From: a virus
IMG/VR virus record: IMGVR_UViG_3300025853_000445
Span: 1-29,780 of that record
Length of the DNA: 29,780 nucleotides
Reading direction: 5' to 3' (one strand)
Of this stretch, positions 12,866 to 19,416 are shown in pieces. Both the position numbers and the translations under genes were made by a program. The notes below the pieces were generated by a model. That model saw only the letters and a list, made by a program, of their open reading frames with translations. It was not told the origin of the DNA and searched no databases. Positions within the stretch are counted from its first letter, which is position 1; every line of letters begins with the position of its first letter.

Positions 12866-13062
12866 CTGACGATGTTCTTTCTGAGTTTTATAATCACGTA
12901 ATGAATGGAACTGTAGATCAATTGCATATCCCCCATAGTGATGTATTCTACGTGCGAGAGGCAGTGCAGAACCATTATGGCAGGAAGTTTACGTTAGAAC
13001 ATGTAGAGTGGGCTATGCGTATGGAAGGATGGACAGACGGTGGCGATACCAGCGAGAGTTAA
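12838..13062 (+). CDS. First rightward gene, small protein, 74 aa
   Basis: MSKKSVKLYTDDVLSEFYNH, then VDQLHIPHSDVFYVREAVQN and a C-terminal HYGRKFTLEHVEWAMRMEGW. The last part looks like a helix-turn-helix-sized helical pair. I use the ATG at 12838, since the frame open from 12772 would begin in the repeat array without a ribosome binding site; the site at 12838 is also weak. Function unknown; a small DNA-binding regulator of the right arm is possible. Confidence 0.62.
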   Translation: MSKKSVKLYTDDVLSEFYNHVMNGTVDQLHIPHSDVFYVREAVQNHYGRKFTLEHVEWAMRMEGWTDGGDTSES

Positions 13063-13336
13063 AAGTACAATGGAACGTTTGGGATTGTCAGGCGTTAATA
13101 AACCTAAACGTACCCCTAAGCACCCAACTAAGTCACACGTAGTGATGGCTAAAGAAGGTGAAACATATAAACTAATTCGTTTTGGTGAGCAGGGTGCAAG
13201 CACTGCAGGTAAACCCAAAGCTGGTGAGTCGGACCGTATGAAAAAGAAACGTGCATCATTTAAAGCACGTCACAGTAAAAATATTGCTAAAGGTAAGTTG
13301 AGTGCAGCTTATTGGGCAGATAAAGTTAAGTGGTAA
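13040..13336 (+). CDS. Conserved small basic phage protein, 98 aa (GTG start)
   Basis: Starts at GTG (13040): MAIPARVKSTMERLGLSGVN then KPKRTPKHPTKSHVVMAKEG and a C-terminal RHSKNIAKGKLSAAYWADKV. The PARVK...KPKRTPKHPTKSHVV and ARHxKNIAKGKxSAAYWAxKVKW parts are shared by small proteins of many marine phages, which supports the GTG start over the ATG at 13070. Strongly basic; probably virion- or DNA-associated, since such genes travel with structural genes. It overlaps the previous gene by 23 bases. Confidence 0.8.
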   Translation: MAIPARVKSTMERLGLSGVNKPKRTPKHPTKSHVVMAKEGETYKLIRFGEQGASTAGKPKAGESDRMKKKRASFKARHSKNIAKGKLSAAYWADKVKW

Positions 13337-13353
13337 TATAGGAGTAAATACCA

Positions 13354-13731
13354 ATGGCATCAGGAAAAGGTAAAGCCGTAGAGTTGCTATCAGGCATCAC
13401 AGGCAAAGGAACAACAATGACTGCACGTTCTTTGGCGAGTGTATCAACTACACTACAGAATAAGATTCGTCGGTTAGAACGTAAAGAAACGTTGACTGCA
13501 GAACAAAAGAAAGAGCTAGCAGCTTTGAAACGTCAATTGAAAGATGTAGACAATGAAATGTCAGCAGAAGCAAGTAAAGCTGGACGTTCTTCAGCACAAG
13601 CAGCACGTGACAAAAAGATGAAGGGTAAAGTTACTCTACCGTCTACCCCTTTCAAAAAAGGTGGTATGGCTAAAAAGAAAAATTATAACAAGGGTGGTTA
13701 CGCAAAATGCGGAGCCTCATATACAGGCTAA
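13354..13731 (+). CDS. Lys/Gly-tailed coiled-coil protein, 125 aa
   Basis: Good ribosome binding site (AGGAG, nine bases before the ATG). Residues about 30-75 are a charged coiled coil (IRRLERKETLTAEQKKELAA), and the C-terminus is a low-complexity tail with FKKGGMAKKKNYNKGGYAKC, ending CGASYTG. Such KGG[MY]AK...CGAS tails recur in proteins of marine phages. Likely DNA- or virion-associated; role unproven. Confidence 0.75.
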   Translation: MASGKGKAVELLSGITGKGTTMTARSLASVSTTLQNKIRRLERKETLTAEQKKELAALKRQLKDVDNEMSAEASKAGRSSAQAARDKKMKGKVTLPSTPFKKGGMAKKKNYNKGGYAKCGASYTG

Positions 13732-13734
13732 GTT

Positions 13735-13923
13735 ATGTGGATAGGGATAATGCTTGTATGTTTTGATCCTATGGCATTGTCCTGTAAGATTATAGCAAAA
13801 CCAGAACCTTTCTATACTGAACAAGCTTGTTTAGAAGAAGCAGAAAAAATAGCTACCAATATAAGAGCAGGGGGTGCTTATGCTACACCCCACTGCCACA
13901 AAGTTGAAGGAAATAGTGCCTAA
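13735..13923 (+). CDS. Small Cys-containing protein, 62 aa
   Basis: MWIGIMLVCFDPMALSCKII, then FYTEQACLEEAEKIATNIRA, ending with PHCHKVEGNSA. It has a short hydrophobic N-terminus and four Cys (9, 17, 32, 54) that could pair if exported. The start lies three bases after the previous stop; no clear ribosome binding site. The stop overlaps the next ATG as TAATG. Confidence 0.6.
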   Translation: MWIGIMLVCFDPMALSCKIIAKPEPFYTEQACLEEAEKIATNIRAGGAYATPHCHKVEGNSA

Positions 13924-14141
13924 TGCCTATACGTAAAGTTAAGGGTGGTTACAAGTGGGGTGACTCAGGTAAAGTGTATCCTACTCGTAAAGGTGCAGAG
14001 AAACAAGCTGCCGCTGCGTATGCCAGTGGTTACAAAAAAATGAATGAAGGTGGATTTATTATGGAGACATGTGAAGGATGTCAAACACGGGGTAACTGCT
14101 TGGCAGCAGGTAAGTGTTTAAAAGGCGGTAAAGATAAATGA
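13923..14141 (+). CDS. Small basic phage protein with Cys motif, 72 aa
   Basis: MPIRKVKGGYKWGDSGKVYP, then TRKGAEKQAAAAYASGYKK: a pattern (KGGYxWGxSGKxYPTxxxAxxQxxAIYASGY) very common in small phage proteins near head genes. An added tail has CEGCQTRGNCLAAGKC, four Cys that could bind zinc. Junctions on both sides overlap. Likely a minor virion or DNA-binding protein; no function is proven. Confidence 0.75.
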   Translation: MPIRKVKGGYKWGDSGKVYPTRKGAEKQAAAAYASGYKKMNEGGFIMETCEGCQTRGNCLAAGKCLKGGKDK

Positions 14142-14458
14142 ATTTTACAGACTGGAAAGCTGAGTTAGAAGAACATGGATACGTAGTTACTGAAGACACT
14201 ATCACTACACAACGTGGTGATGTACTTGCAGGTAAAGACCCATATGGTGGATATTACATTAGTGACTCACGTATTCAAGACATTGTAAGTAAGAAACCTA
14301 GCAAGGTTAAGAAGGTAACTAAAAAAGTTAAGAAGGTAGCAGAAGCTGCCACTGAACTTGTAATGGAACGTGCTCGTGACAAGAATGGACATTTTATTGC
14401 AGATGATCCTGACACTGAAGTTAACGAAGCATGGGTAGTTAAAACTAAGAAAAAATAA
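14138..14458 (+). CDS. Lys-rich linker protein, 106 aa
   Basis: N-terminal folded part MNFTDWKAELEEHGYVVTED with GKDPYGGYYISDSRIQDIV, a histone-like Lys/Val linker (SKVKKVTKKVKKVAEAA, about 52-70) and a C-terminal RARDKNGHFIADDPDTEVNE that resembles ends of several marine phage structural proteins. Start overlaps the previous stop as ATGA. Possibly a virion protein that touches DNA. Confidence 0.7.
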   Translation: MNFTDWKAELEEHGYVVTEDTITTQRGDVLAGKDPYGGYYISDSRIQDIVSKKPSKVKKVTKKVKKVAEAATELVMERARDKNGHFIADDPDTEVNEAWVVKTKKK

Positions 14459-14817
14459 TGACCCAATATTCAATAGGTAAACCAGCACGTAGGAAGTCTG
14501 TCTATGGTCACAATGAAACCACAGCAGTAGAAGACGTGTATACTTGCCCTGCTAACTGTACAGCAGAAGTTACATATATCCTTGTAGCTAATGGTGGTGG
14601 TAGCACTAATGATGTCACTATTCAGTGGTACGTAGCAGCAGATGCTTATACGTCACACTTCCTAAACGATAAGAGTTTAGCTGGTAATGGCTATCACGAG
14701 TTCTCTACTATTGACCTTGTATTACAACCAGGTGATAAGATTCAGATAGTACCTAATGCAGCAGGACACATTGATAGCATTGTTACTGTAACTGAAACGT
14801 TTGTACCTATTGGTTAA
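14458..14817 (+). CDS. Beta-sandwich virion-type protein, 119 aa
   Basis: MTQYSIGKPARRKSVYGHNE, then strand-rich VYTCPANCTAEVTYILVANG and a C-terminal LQPGDKIQIVPNAAGHID with VTVTETFVPIG. The layout (CPANxTAxVxxIxVAN, HxFLNDKSLxGN, VLQPGDxI) is that of small Ig-like or decoration-type phage proteins. Start overlaps the previous stop (TAATG). Probably displayed on the virion. Confidence 0.72.
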   Translation: MTQYSIGKPARRKSVYGHNETTAVEDVYTCPANCTAEVTYILVANGGGSTNDVTIQWYVAADAYTSHFLNDKSLAGNGYHEFSTIDLVLQPGDKIQIVPNAAGHIDSIVTVTETFVPIG

Positions 14818-14829
14818 TGCATAACGGGG

Positions 14830-14866
14830 TTGCATTATTGTCTATAGTATGTTATAACTATATATG
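14830..14866 (+). promoter_or_regulatory. Promoter of the DUF1127 gene
   Basis: TTGCAT (14830-14835), 17-base spacer, TATAAC (14853-14858) continuing TATATATG. A second TATAACTAT follows at 14868. A hairpin GGTAGC-AAAA-GTTACC (14881-14896) lies in the leader before AAGGAG and the ATG at 14917. Confidence 0.65.
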
Positions 14867-14916
14867 ATATAACTATCTCTGGTAGCAAAAGTTACCGATA
14901 ACATAAGGAGATAGTT

Positions 14917-15201
14917 ATGAAAGAATGGTTTAAAAAAGTATTTGTTGCCTTTATTGAGGCACGTCAGGCTGAAGCAAATCGTCGTATTGCAGCAATGCAT
15001 TTGTATCGCATGACAGACCGTGAGCTAAACGATATTGGCATTGGTCGTGGAGATATTAAACGAGTTGTCTATGAAACCGAGAACGAAGTCAAAACTGAAA
15101 AACAAGGCACCAATAGTCCGAAAAACAAAAACAATGTCTCGTGGCGGCAGTACATCTACAGTAAACTCGGCTGGGAACTACACAAAGCCAACCATGCGTA
15201 A
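14917..15201 (+). CDS. DUF1127 protein, phage-borne, 94 aa
   Basis: Residues about 20-52 carry the DUF1127 pattern: RRIAAMHLYRMTDRELNDIG then IGRGDIKRVVYE. In Alphaproteobacteria such short Arg-rich proteins act as regulators; the Rhodobacter member CcaF1 binds RNA. Here the domain is followed by a 40-residue polar tail and preceded by a short helix with MKEWFKKVFVAFIEARQAEA. AAGGAG and an own promoter stand upstream, so it is expressed apart from the late genes. It probably came from the host, and may tune host RNA or metabolism; that role is inference. Its last 68 bases are shared with the next gene. Confidence 0.82.
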   Translation: MKEWFKKVFVAFIEARQAEANRRIAAMHLYRMTDRELNDIGIGRGDIKRVVYETENEVKTEKQGTNSPKNKNNVSWRQYIYSKLGWELHKANHA

Positions 15202-15322
15202 AAACTTGTTCAACAAGATTAAAGCAGGTAGTAAGGGTGGAAGTGCAGGTCAATGGTCTGCACGTAAAGCACAAATGTTAGCCAAGCAGTATAAATCTGC
15301 AGGTGGTGGATATAAGAGCTAA
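15134..15322 (+). CDS. Conserved basic phage protein, 62 aa
   Basis: MSRGGSTSTVNSAGNYTKPT then MRKNLFNKIKAGSKGGSAGQ and WSARKAQMLAKQYKSAGGGY. This whole-length pattern (GGxTSTVNxAGNYTKPTMRKxLF ... GQWSARKAQMLAKxYKxxGGGY) is widespread in marine phages, and homologues begin like this ATG, so I reject longer starts at 15035 and 15071. It overlaps the DUF1127 gene by 68 bases in another frame. Likely a virion-associated protein. Confidence 0.78.
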   Translation: MSRGGSTSTVNSAGNYTKPTMRKNLFNKIKAGSKGGSAGQWSARKAQMLAKQYKSAGGGYKS

Positions 15323-15331
15323 GAGGGCGAT

Positions 15332-15793
15332 ATGGACCCAGTGACAATTATCAGTGGGGCCACTGTTGCCTTCAACGCACTTAAAAAAGGCTTTGCAATA
15401 GGCAAGGACTTACAGGACATGTCTAGTCAACTAACACAGTGGGCAGGACATATGGCTGACTTAGGTCAGGCTGAGAAACAAGTAAACAATCCCCCTTGGT
15501 GGAAATCTATGGGTGGCTCTGTTGAAGCGGAAGCAATGGAAGTGTTTGCAGCTAAACGTAAAGCAGAGCAGATGCGTAGTGAGTTAAAAGACTATATTAG
15601 TTTTACAATGGGTCCATCAGCTTGGGATGAACTAGTACGCATTGAAGCTAAGATACGTAAACAAAAAAGAGAACATGAATACCGTAAAGCTGAGTTACAA
15701 GAAGCTATTATAACTTGGACTATATCGGGGTTACTATTACTTAGTGGTATAGGTGGTATCATATTCTTTGCGTGGTTAATGTCAAATGGCTAA
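15332..15793 (+). CDS. Membrane-anchored structural-type protein, 153 aa
   Basis: N-terminal helix MDPVTIISGATVAFNALKKG, a long helical middle with ISFTMGPSAWDELVRIEAKI and basic KQKREHEYRKAEL, and a C-terminal TM segment (about 127-150, ISGLLLLSGIGGIIFFAWLM). Similar proteins occur near head and lysis genes of marine podo- and myoviruses. May be a minor virion or lysis-accessory membrane protein. GAGGG lies before the ATG. Confidence 0.7.
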   Translation: MDPVTIISGATVAFNALKKGFAIGKDLQDMSSQLTQWAGHMADLGQAEKQVNNPPWWKSMGGSVEAEAMEVFAAKRKAEQMRSELKDYISFTMGPSAWDELVRIEAKIRKQKREHEYRKAELQEAIITWTISGLLLLSGIGGIIFFAWLMSNG

Positions 15794-16043
15794 AGCTAAA
15801 TCACAACAAAGCTTAGATAAATGGACTCGACAGAAGTGGAGAACTAAAAGTGGTAAACCTTCGACGCAAGGTCCAAATGCTACAGGAGAACGTTACCTTC
15901 CTGAAGCGGCGATTAAAGCTATGTCTACCGCACAATATGCGGCGAGTAGTGCGAAGAAAAGAAAAGATACTGCAGCAGGTAAGCAGTTTTCTAAACAGCC
16001 TAAAGCAGCAGCTAAAACGGCTGCACGTTTTCGGAGGACGTAA
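15786..16043 (+). CDS. Small basic DUF5872-like protein, 85 aa
   Basis: MAKAKSQQSLDKWTRQKWRT, then KSGKPSTQGPNATGERYLPE and a C-terminal GKQFSKQPKAAAKTAARFRR. The SLxxWTxQKWRTKSGKPS...ERYLPExAIKxLS pattern is a conserved phage family, which I believe is DUF5872. Function unknown; the charge suggests DNA contact. It overlaps the previous gene by eight bases and the next by one. Confidence 0.75.
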   Translation: MAKAKSQQSLDKWTRQKWRTKSGKPSTQGPNATGERYLPEAAIKAMSTAQYAASSAKKRKDTAAGKQFSKQPKAAAKTAARFRRT

Positions 16044-16372
16044 TGGTAGTTGACTTTGACGTAGATGGTGATGGCGTTATCACCGAAGCTGAAGTAGCAA
16101 TGAAAGAACGTATGCTTGAGATAGAGCTACGTGAAGAAAAAGCTGAATCACAAAAGTTTATGGCTTGGGTAGCTATGGGCATGATGATTATCTTTACTGT
16201 ATTTCTGTTTACTCCTTTTATGTCAGACTCACGTGTGAATGCTCTAGCAGATTTGCTAGGGTTATTTTATATTGCACAGACTGGTGTAGTTGCTGCGTAC
16301 ATGGGAGCTACAGCTTATATGGCAGGTAAGCCTATGGGCAACAAAGTGGCAATGAGTAAGGATATGAGATAA
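16043..16372 (+). CDS. EF-hand two-TM protein, holin candidate, 109 aa
   Basis: A canonical EF-hand loop opens the protein: D6-V-D8-G-D10-G-V-I13-T-E-A-E17, with the ligands at loop positions 1, 3, 5 and 12. A charged helix follows (MLEIELREEKAESQKF), then two TM segments, about 43-62 (WVAMGMMIIFTVFLFTPFM) and 74-95 (LFYIAQTGVVAAYMGATAYM). Size, two TMs and position directly before the endopeptidase and spanin suggest a holin. Related EF-hand membrane proteins occur in marine phages. A calcium-gated holin is attractive but unproven. Confidence 0.7.
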   Translation: MVVDFDVDGDGVITEAEVAMKERMLEIELREEKAESQKFMAWVAMGMMIIFTVFLFTPFMSDSRVNALADLLGLFYIAQTGVVAAYMGATAYMAGKPMGNKVAMSKDMR

Positions 16373-16839
16373 TGGGATTTAGTTTAAGTAGTCGTTCACT
16401 AGGTAAACTAGAGGGTGTTCACCCTGATATGGTAGCAGTTGTTAAACGTGCTATTGAACTGACGGACGTTGACTTTGGTGTGACGTATGGAGTCAGAACT
16501 TTAGCAGAGCAAGAAGAACTGTATAACTCTGGACGATCACAGACTATGAAATCCAAACACCTTATTCAGGAAGATGGTTATTCACATGCCGTAGACCTCG
16601 TAGCCTATTTTGGTTCTAACGTAAGTTGGGAACTAAATGTTTACGATAACATTTGTGATGCTATGGCACAGGCAGCGGAAGAACTAGAGGTGCCTATCAA
16701 ATGGGGTGCAGCTTGGTCAGAGGGTGACATTCGTTACTACGATGACACTGCAGAGGACGCAATGAATGCATACATTGACCTACGTAGATCACAAGGTCGT
16801 AGACCCTTCATTGATGCTCCACATTTTGAGATGATGTAA
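16372..16839 (+). CDS. M15-type endolysin (L-Ala-D-Glu peptidase-like)
   Basis: Peptidoglycan peptidase of 155 residues that cuts the stem peptide during lysis. The M15/VanY-type zinc site is visible as S61-K-H63, then SHAVDLVAY with D75, and a C-terminal PHFEMM with H151. GVRTLAEQEELYNSGRS is the substrate-site motif of this family. No signal peptide, so export needs the holin upstream, with which it shares a TAATG junction. Confidence 0.9.
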   Translation: MGFSLSSRSLGKLEGVHPDMVAVVKRAIELTDVDFGVTYGVRTLAEQEELYNSGRSQTMKSKHLIQEDGYSHAVDLVAYFGSNVSWELNVYDNICDAMAQAAEELEVPIKWGAAWSEGDIRYYDDTAEDAMNAYIDLRRSQGRRPFIDAPHFEMM

Positions 16840-17180
16840 TGAGATGGTTAGTTCTGGCCTTATTGTTATCTAGTTGTGGTTTAACTTCACTGTTACCTAC
16901 AGGCGGTACTAATGTAGCTGCTAATACACAGTTAGGTAAAGAAAACAAACAGGCTGTAGTTACTTACGAAGAAGAAGAAACTAATAACGCAGGACGTGAC
17001 ATCATTACAGAAACAAAAGAAGTAGAAGCAGGTCCAGTAGAAAAGCTAATGATTAGTAATCAGAATATTCCCCCTTGGGTTATAATGCTGCTACTACTAG
17101 GATGGCTACTTCCTACCCCGACACAAATAGGTCAATCAATAGCAAACTTTGTGCTTGCATTGTTTAGAAGAAAGAGTTAA
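16839..17180 (+). CDS. u-spanin-like lipoprotein, 113 aa
   Basis: N-terminal lipoprotein signal LVLALLLSSCG with lipobox LSSC (Cys13), a periplasmic polar middle, and a C-terminal TM segment IPPWVIMLLLLGWLLPTP (about 77-94) with a basic RRKS end. A lipid anchor in the outer membrane plus an inner-membrane helix in one chain is the u-spanin plan; similar proteins with NVAAN and IPPWVI motifs are common in marine phages. It completes the holin-endolysin-spanin cassette and overlaps the endolysin stop by one base. Confidence 0.8.
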   Translation: MRWLVLALLLSSCGLTSLLPTGGTNVAANTQLGKENKQAVVTYEEEETNNAGRDIITETKEVEAGPVEKLMISNQNIPPWVIMLLLLGWLLPTPTQIGQSIANFVLALFRRKS

Positions 17181-17181
17181 A

Positions 17182-17553
17182 ATGGCACGAGCATTAACAG
17201 AAAAACAACAGAAACTACTAGCTGTCTTATTTGATGAGGCTGGTGGTGACATTGTAGCTGCAAAAAAGATTGCAGGGTATTCGGATGCTACTTCATCTAC
17301 TGAGATCATTAACTCTTTGAAAGAAGAAATACTAGATGCTACATCTGCTTACATGGCACGTAATGCACCTAAAGCTGCAATGGCTATGGTAGGTGCTTTG
17401 TACGATCCTACTGAACTAGGTATTCGTGATAAGATGTCAGCGGCAAAAGAACTACTAGATCGTACTGGCCTAGTTAAAACAGAAAAGATGCAAGTAGAAG
17501 CTAAAGGTGGAGTAATGCTAATGCCACCAAAACAAATGGATGAAGATGACTAA
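17182..17553 (+). CDS. terS: Terminase small subunit-like protein, 123 aa
   Basis: MARALTEKQQKLLAVLFDEA, then an HTH-like GGDIVAAKKIAGYSDATSST, and GIRDKMSAAKELLDRTGLVK. The last motif is found at the C-terminus of many phage small terminases. It lies directly upstream of the large terminase region. The ATG at 17182 has AAAGAG upstream; the in-frame start at 17149 lies in the spanin gene. It would recognise the packaging site. Confidence 0.75.
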   Translation: MARALTEKQQKLLAVLFDEAGGDIVAAKKIAGYSDATSSTEIINSLKEEILDATSAYMARNAPKAAMAMVGALYDPTELGIRDKMSAAKELLDRTGLVKTEKMQVEAKGGVMLMPPKQMDEDD

Positions 17554-17971
17554 ACCATTAAAACAATGGAAGTTACCCCAACCAACTGATATAAAAGAAG
17601 ACAATGAATGGGTTCCTATTCCCCGTATATCTAGGACCATTCCATTCGGCTATGAAGTAAATCCAGATGACCCTGATGTACTGCTGCCTATTGACCATGA
17701 GCTTGATATGCTTGAACAGGCACAAAGGTATCTTAAACAGTACTCATATCGTGAAGTAGCTAATTGGCTTACACGAAATACAGGTAGAGATATATCTCAC
17801 GTAGGTTTACGTAAACGGTTGGAAAATGAGCGAAGAAGAAAAAACAAAGCTGCAAGCTTACGCCGATGGGCAGACTATGCGAAAAAGGCAATCGCCAAGG
17901 CGGAAGAAATTGAACGCACAAGGCTCGGAGCAAAAGCAGACGAAGAAGACATCAGCGAGGCCAAAGCCTGA
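17546..17971 (+). CDS. HTH protein beside terminase, 141 aa
   Basis: N-terminal VPIPRISRTIPFGYEVNPDD, then a helix-turn-helix in LKQYSYREVANWLTRNTGRD with ISHVGLRKRLENERRRKNKA, ending in a charged helical tail. Similar proteins lie just before terL in marine podoviruses. It might be the real DNA-recognising packaging subunit, or a partner of the protein upstream. An alternative ATG two codons earlier (17540) is equally possible. The last 146 bases are shared with terL in another frame. Confidence 0.7.
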   Translation: MTKPLKQWKLPQPTDIKEDNEWVPIPRISRTIPFGYEVNPDDPDVLLPIDHELDMLEQAQRYLKQYSYREVANWLTRNTGRDISHVGLRKRLENERRRKNKAASLRRWADYAKKAIAKAEEIERTRLGAKADEEDISEAKA

Positions 17972-19406
17972 ACCTGCAAAGATTATAAGTGAAATTCCAA
18001 TTGAGGAACAACACAACGTAATCTTTAAACCTAATGAGGGACCACAGACAGAGTTTCTTGCTGCAGGTGAACGTGAAGTATTATATGGCGGCAGTGCAGG
18101 TGGCGGTAAATCCTATGCCATGTTAGCAGACCCCTTACGTTACATGGGGCATCCTAGTTTCTCAGGACTATTGCTACGCCATACTACAGAAGAACTTAGG
18201 GAACTTATATTTAAGTCTCAAGAAATGTACCCTAAGATATGGCCTGGAATTAAATGGTCAGAAAGAAAGATGCAGTGGACTGCGCCATCTGGTGCACGAT
18301 TGTGGATGTCCTACCTTGACAGGGAAGATGACGTTCTGCGTTACCAAGGTCTAGCTTTTAGTTGGATAGGCTTTGACGAGTTGACACAATGGGCTACCCC
18401 GTTTGCATGGAACTATATGCGATCTCGTCTACGGTCCACTGCACCCGACTTACCTATCTTTATGAGGGCAACTACCAACCCAGGGGGTAGAGGTCACCAT
18501 TGGGTTAAGAAAATGTTTATTGACCCTGCCCCTTCTGGAAAGGCTTTTAATGCAACTGATATTGAAACAGGTGAAGAGCTTAAATATCCTGCAGGACACG
18601 CAAAGGCAGGAAAGCCTTTGTTCAAACGTAGGTTTATACCTGCACGTCTTTCAGACAATCCTTACCTAGCAGAACAGGGTGATTACGAGGCAATGCTACT
18701 ATCGTTGCCTGAACAACAACGTAGACAATTGTTAGAGGGTGACTGGGACATCAAAGAAGGTGCAGCCTTCACAGAGTTTGATAGGAATGAACATGTCATT
18801 GAGCCTTTTAACATCCCTAGTAATTGGGTTAAGTTTAGAGCATGTGATTATGGGTATGGTTCTTACAGTGCTGTCGTGTGGTTTGCCGTTGCGCCTGATG
18901 AGCAACTTATCGTATATAGAGAATTGTACGTCAGTAAAGTTCTAGCTACTGATTTAGCAGACATGGTGCTTCAGCTAGAAGCAGAAGACGGAAACATTAA
19001 GTATGGAGTTCTTGACTCTTCTTTGTGGCATAAGCGTGGTGATACTGGCCCTAGTCTTGCTGAACAGATGATTAGTCGAGGATGCAGATGGCGTCCATCA
19101 GATCGTTCTAAAGGTTCACGTGTAGCAGGTAAGAACGAAATACATAGACGTTTACAGGTAGACGAGTTTACAGAAAAACCCAGACTAGTATTCTTTAACA
19201 CTTGTACTAATATGGTAGCACAGTTACCAGCAATTCCACTGGACAAAAAGAATCCAGAAGATATTGATACACACTCAGAAGACCACTTGTACGATGCTTT
19301 ACGTTATGGTATAATGTCAAGACCACGGTTTAGTTTATTTGACTATGACCCACATTCTACAAGATCATCTGGAATGCGAGTGGCAGATTCAACATTTGGC
19401 TATTAA
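17826..19406 (+). CDS. terL: Terminase large subunit
   Basis: DNA-packaging motor ATPase and nuclease, 526 residues. Walker A is GGSAGGGKS (88-96), Walker B is WIGFDE (180-185), and RATTNPGG (214-221) fits the coupling motif. The RNase H-like nuclease has D341 in CDYGYGS, D397 in GVLDSSLW, and a late acidic group in HSEDHLYDALRYG. Residues 1-48 overlap the preceding gene and are Lys/Arg/Gln/Ser-rich; no other ATG exists before the ATPase, so this overlap seems real. Confidence 0.95.
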   Translation: MSEEEKTKLQAYADGQTMRKRQSPRRKKLNAQGSEQKQTKKTSARPKPEPAKIISEIPIEEQHNVIFKPNEGPQTEFLAAGEREVLYGGSAGGGKSYAMLADPLRYMGHPSFSGLLLRHTTEELRELIFKSQEMYPKIWPGIKWSERKMQWTAPSGARLWMSYLDREDDVLRYQGLAFSWIGFDELTQWATPFAWNYMRSRLRSTAPDLPIFMRATTNPGGRGHHWVKKMFIDPAPSGKAFNATDIETGEELKYPAGHAKAGKPLFKRRFIPARLSDNPYLAEQGDYEAMLLSLPEQQRRQLLEGDWDIKEGAAFTEFDRNEHVIEPFNIPSNWVKFRACDYGYGSYSAVVWFAVAPDEQLIVYRELYVSKVLATDLADMVLQLEAEDGNIKYGVLDSSLWHKRGDTGPSLAEQMISRGCRWRPSDRSKGSRVAGKNEIHRRLQVDEFTEKPRLVFFNTCTNMVAQLPAIPLDKKNPEDIDTHSEDHLYDALRYGIMSRPRFSLFDYDPHSTRSSGMRVADSTFGY

Positions 19407-19416
19407 GGAAAAATAA

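Noticed and set aside
15035-15133. Longer N-terminus for the 62-aa protein
   Set aside because: The added part is an out-of-frame reading of the DUF1127 gene and the family begins at the 15134 ATG.
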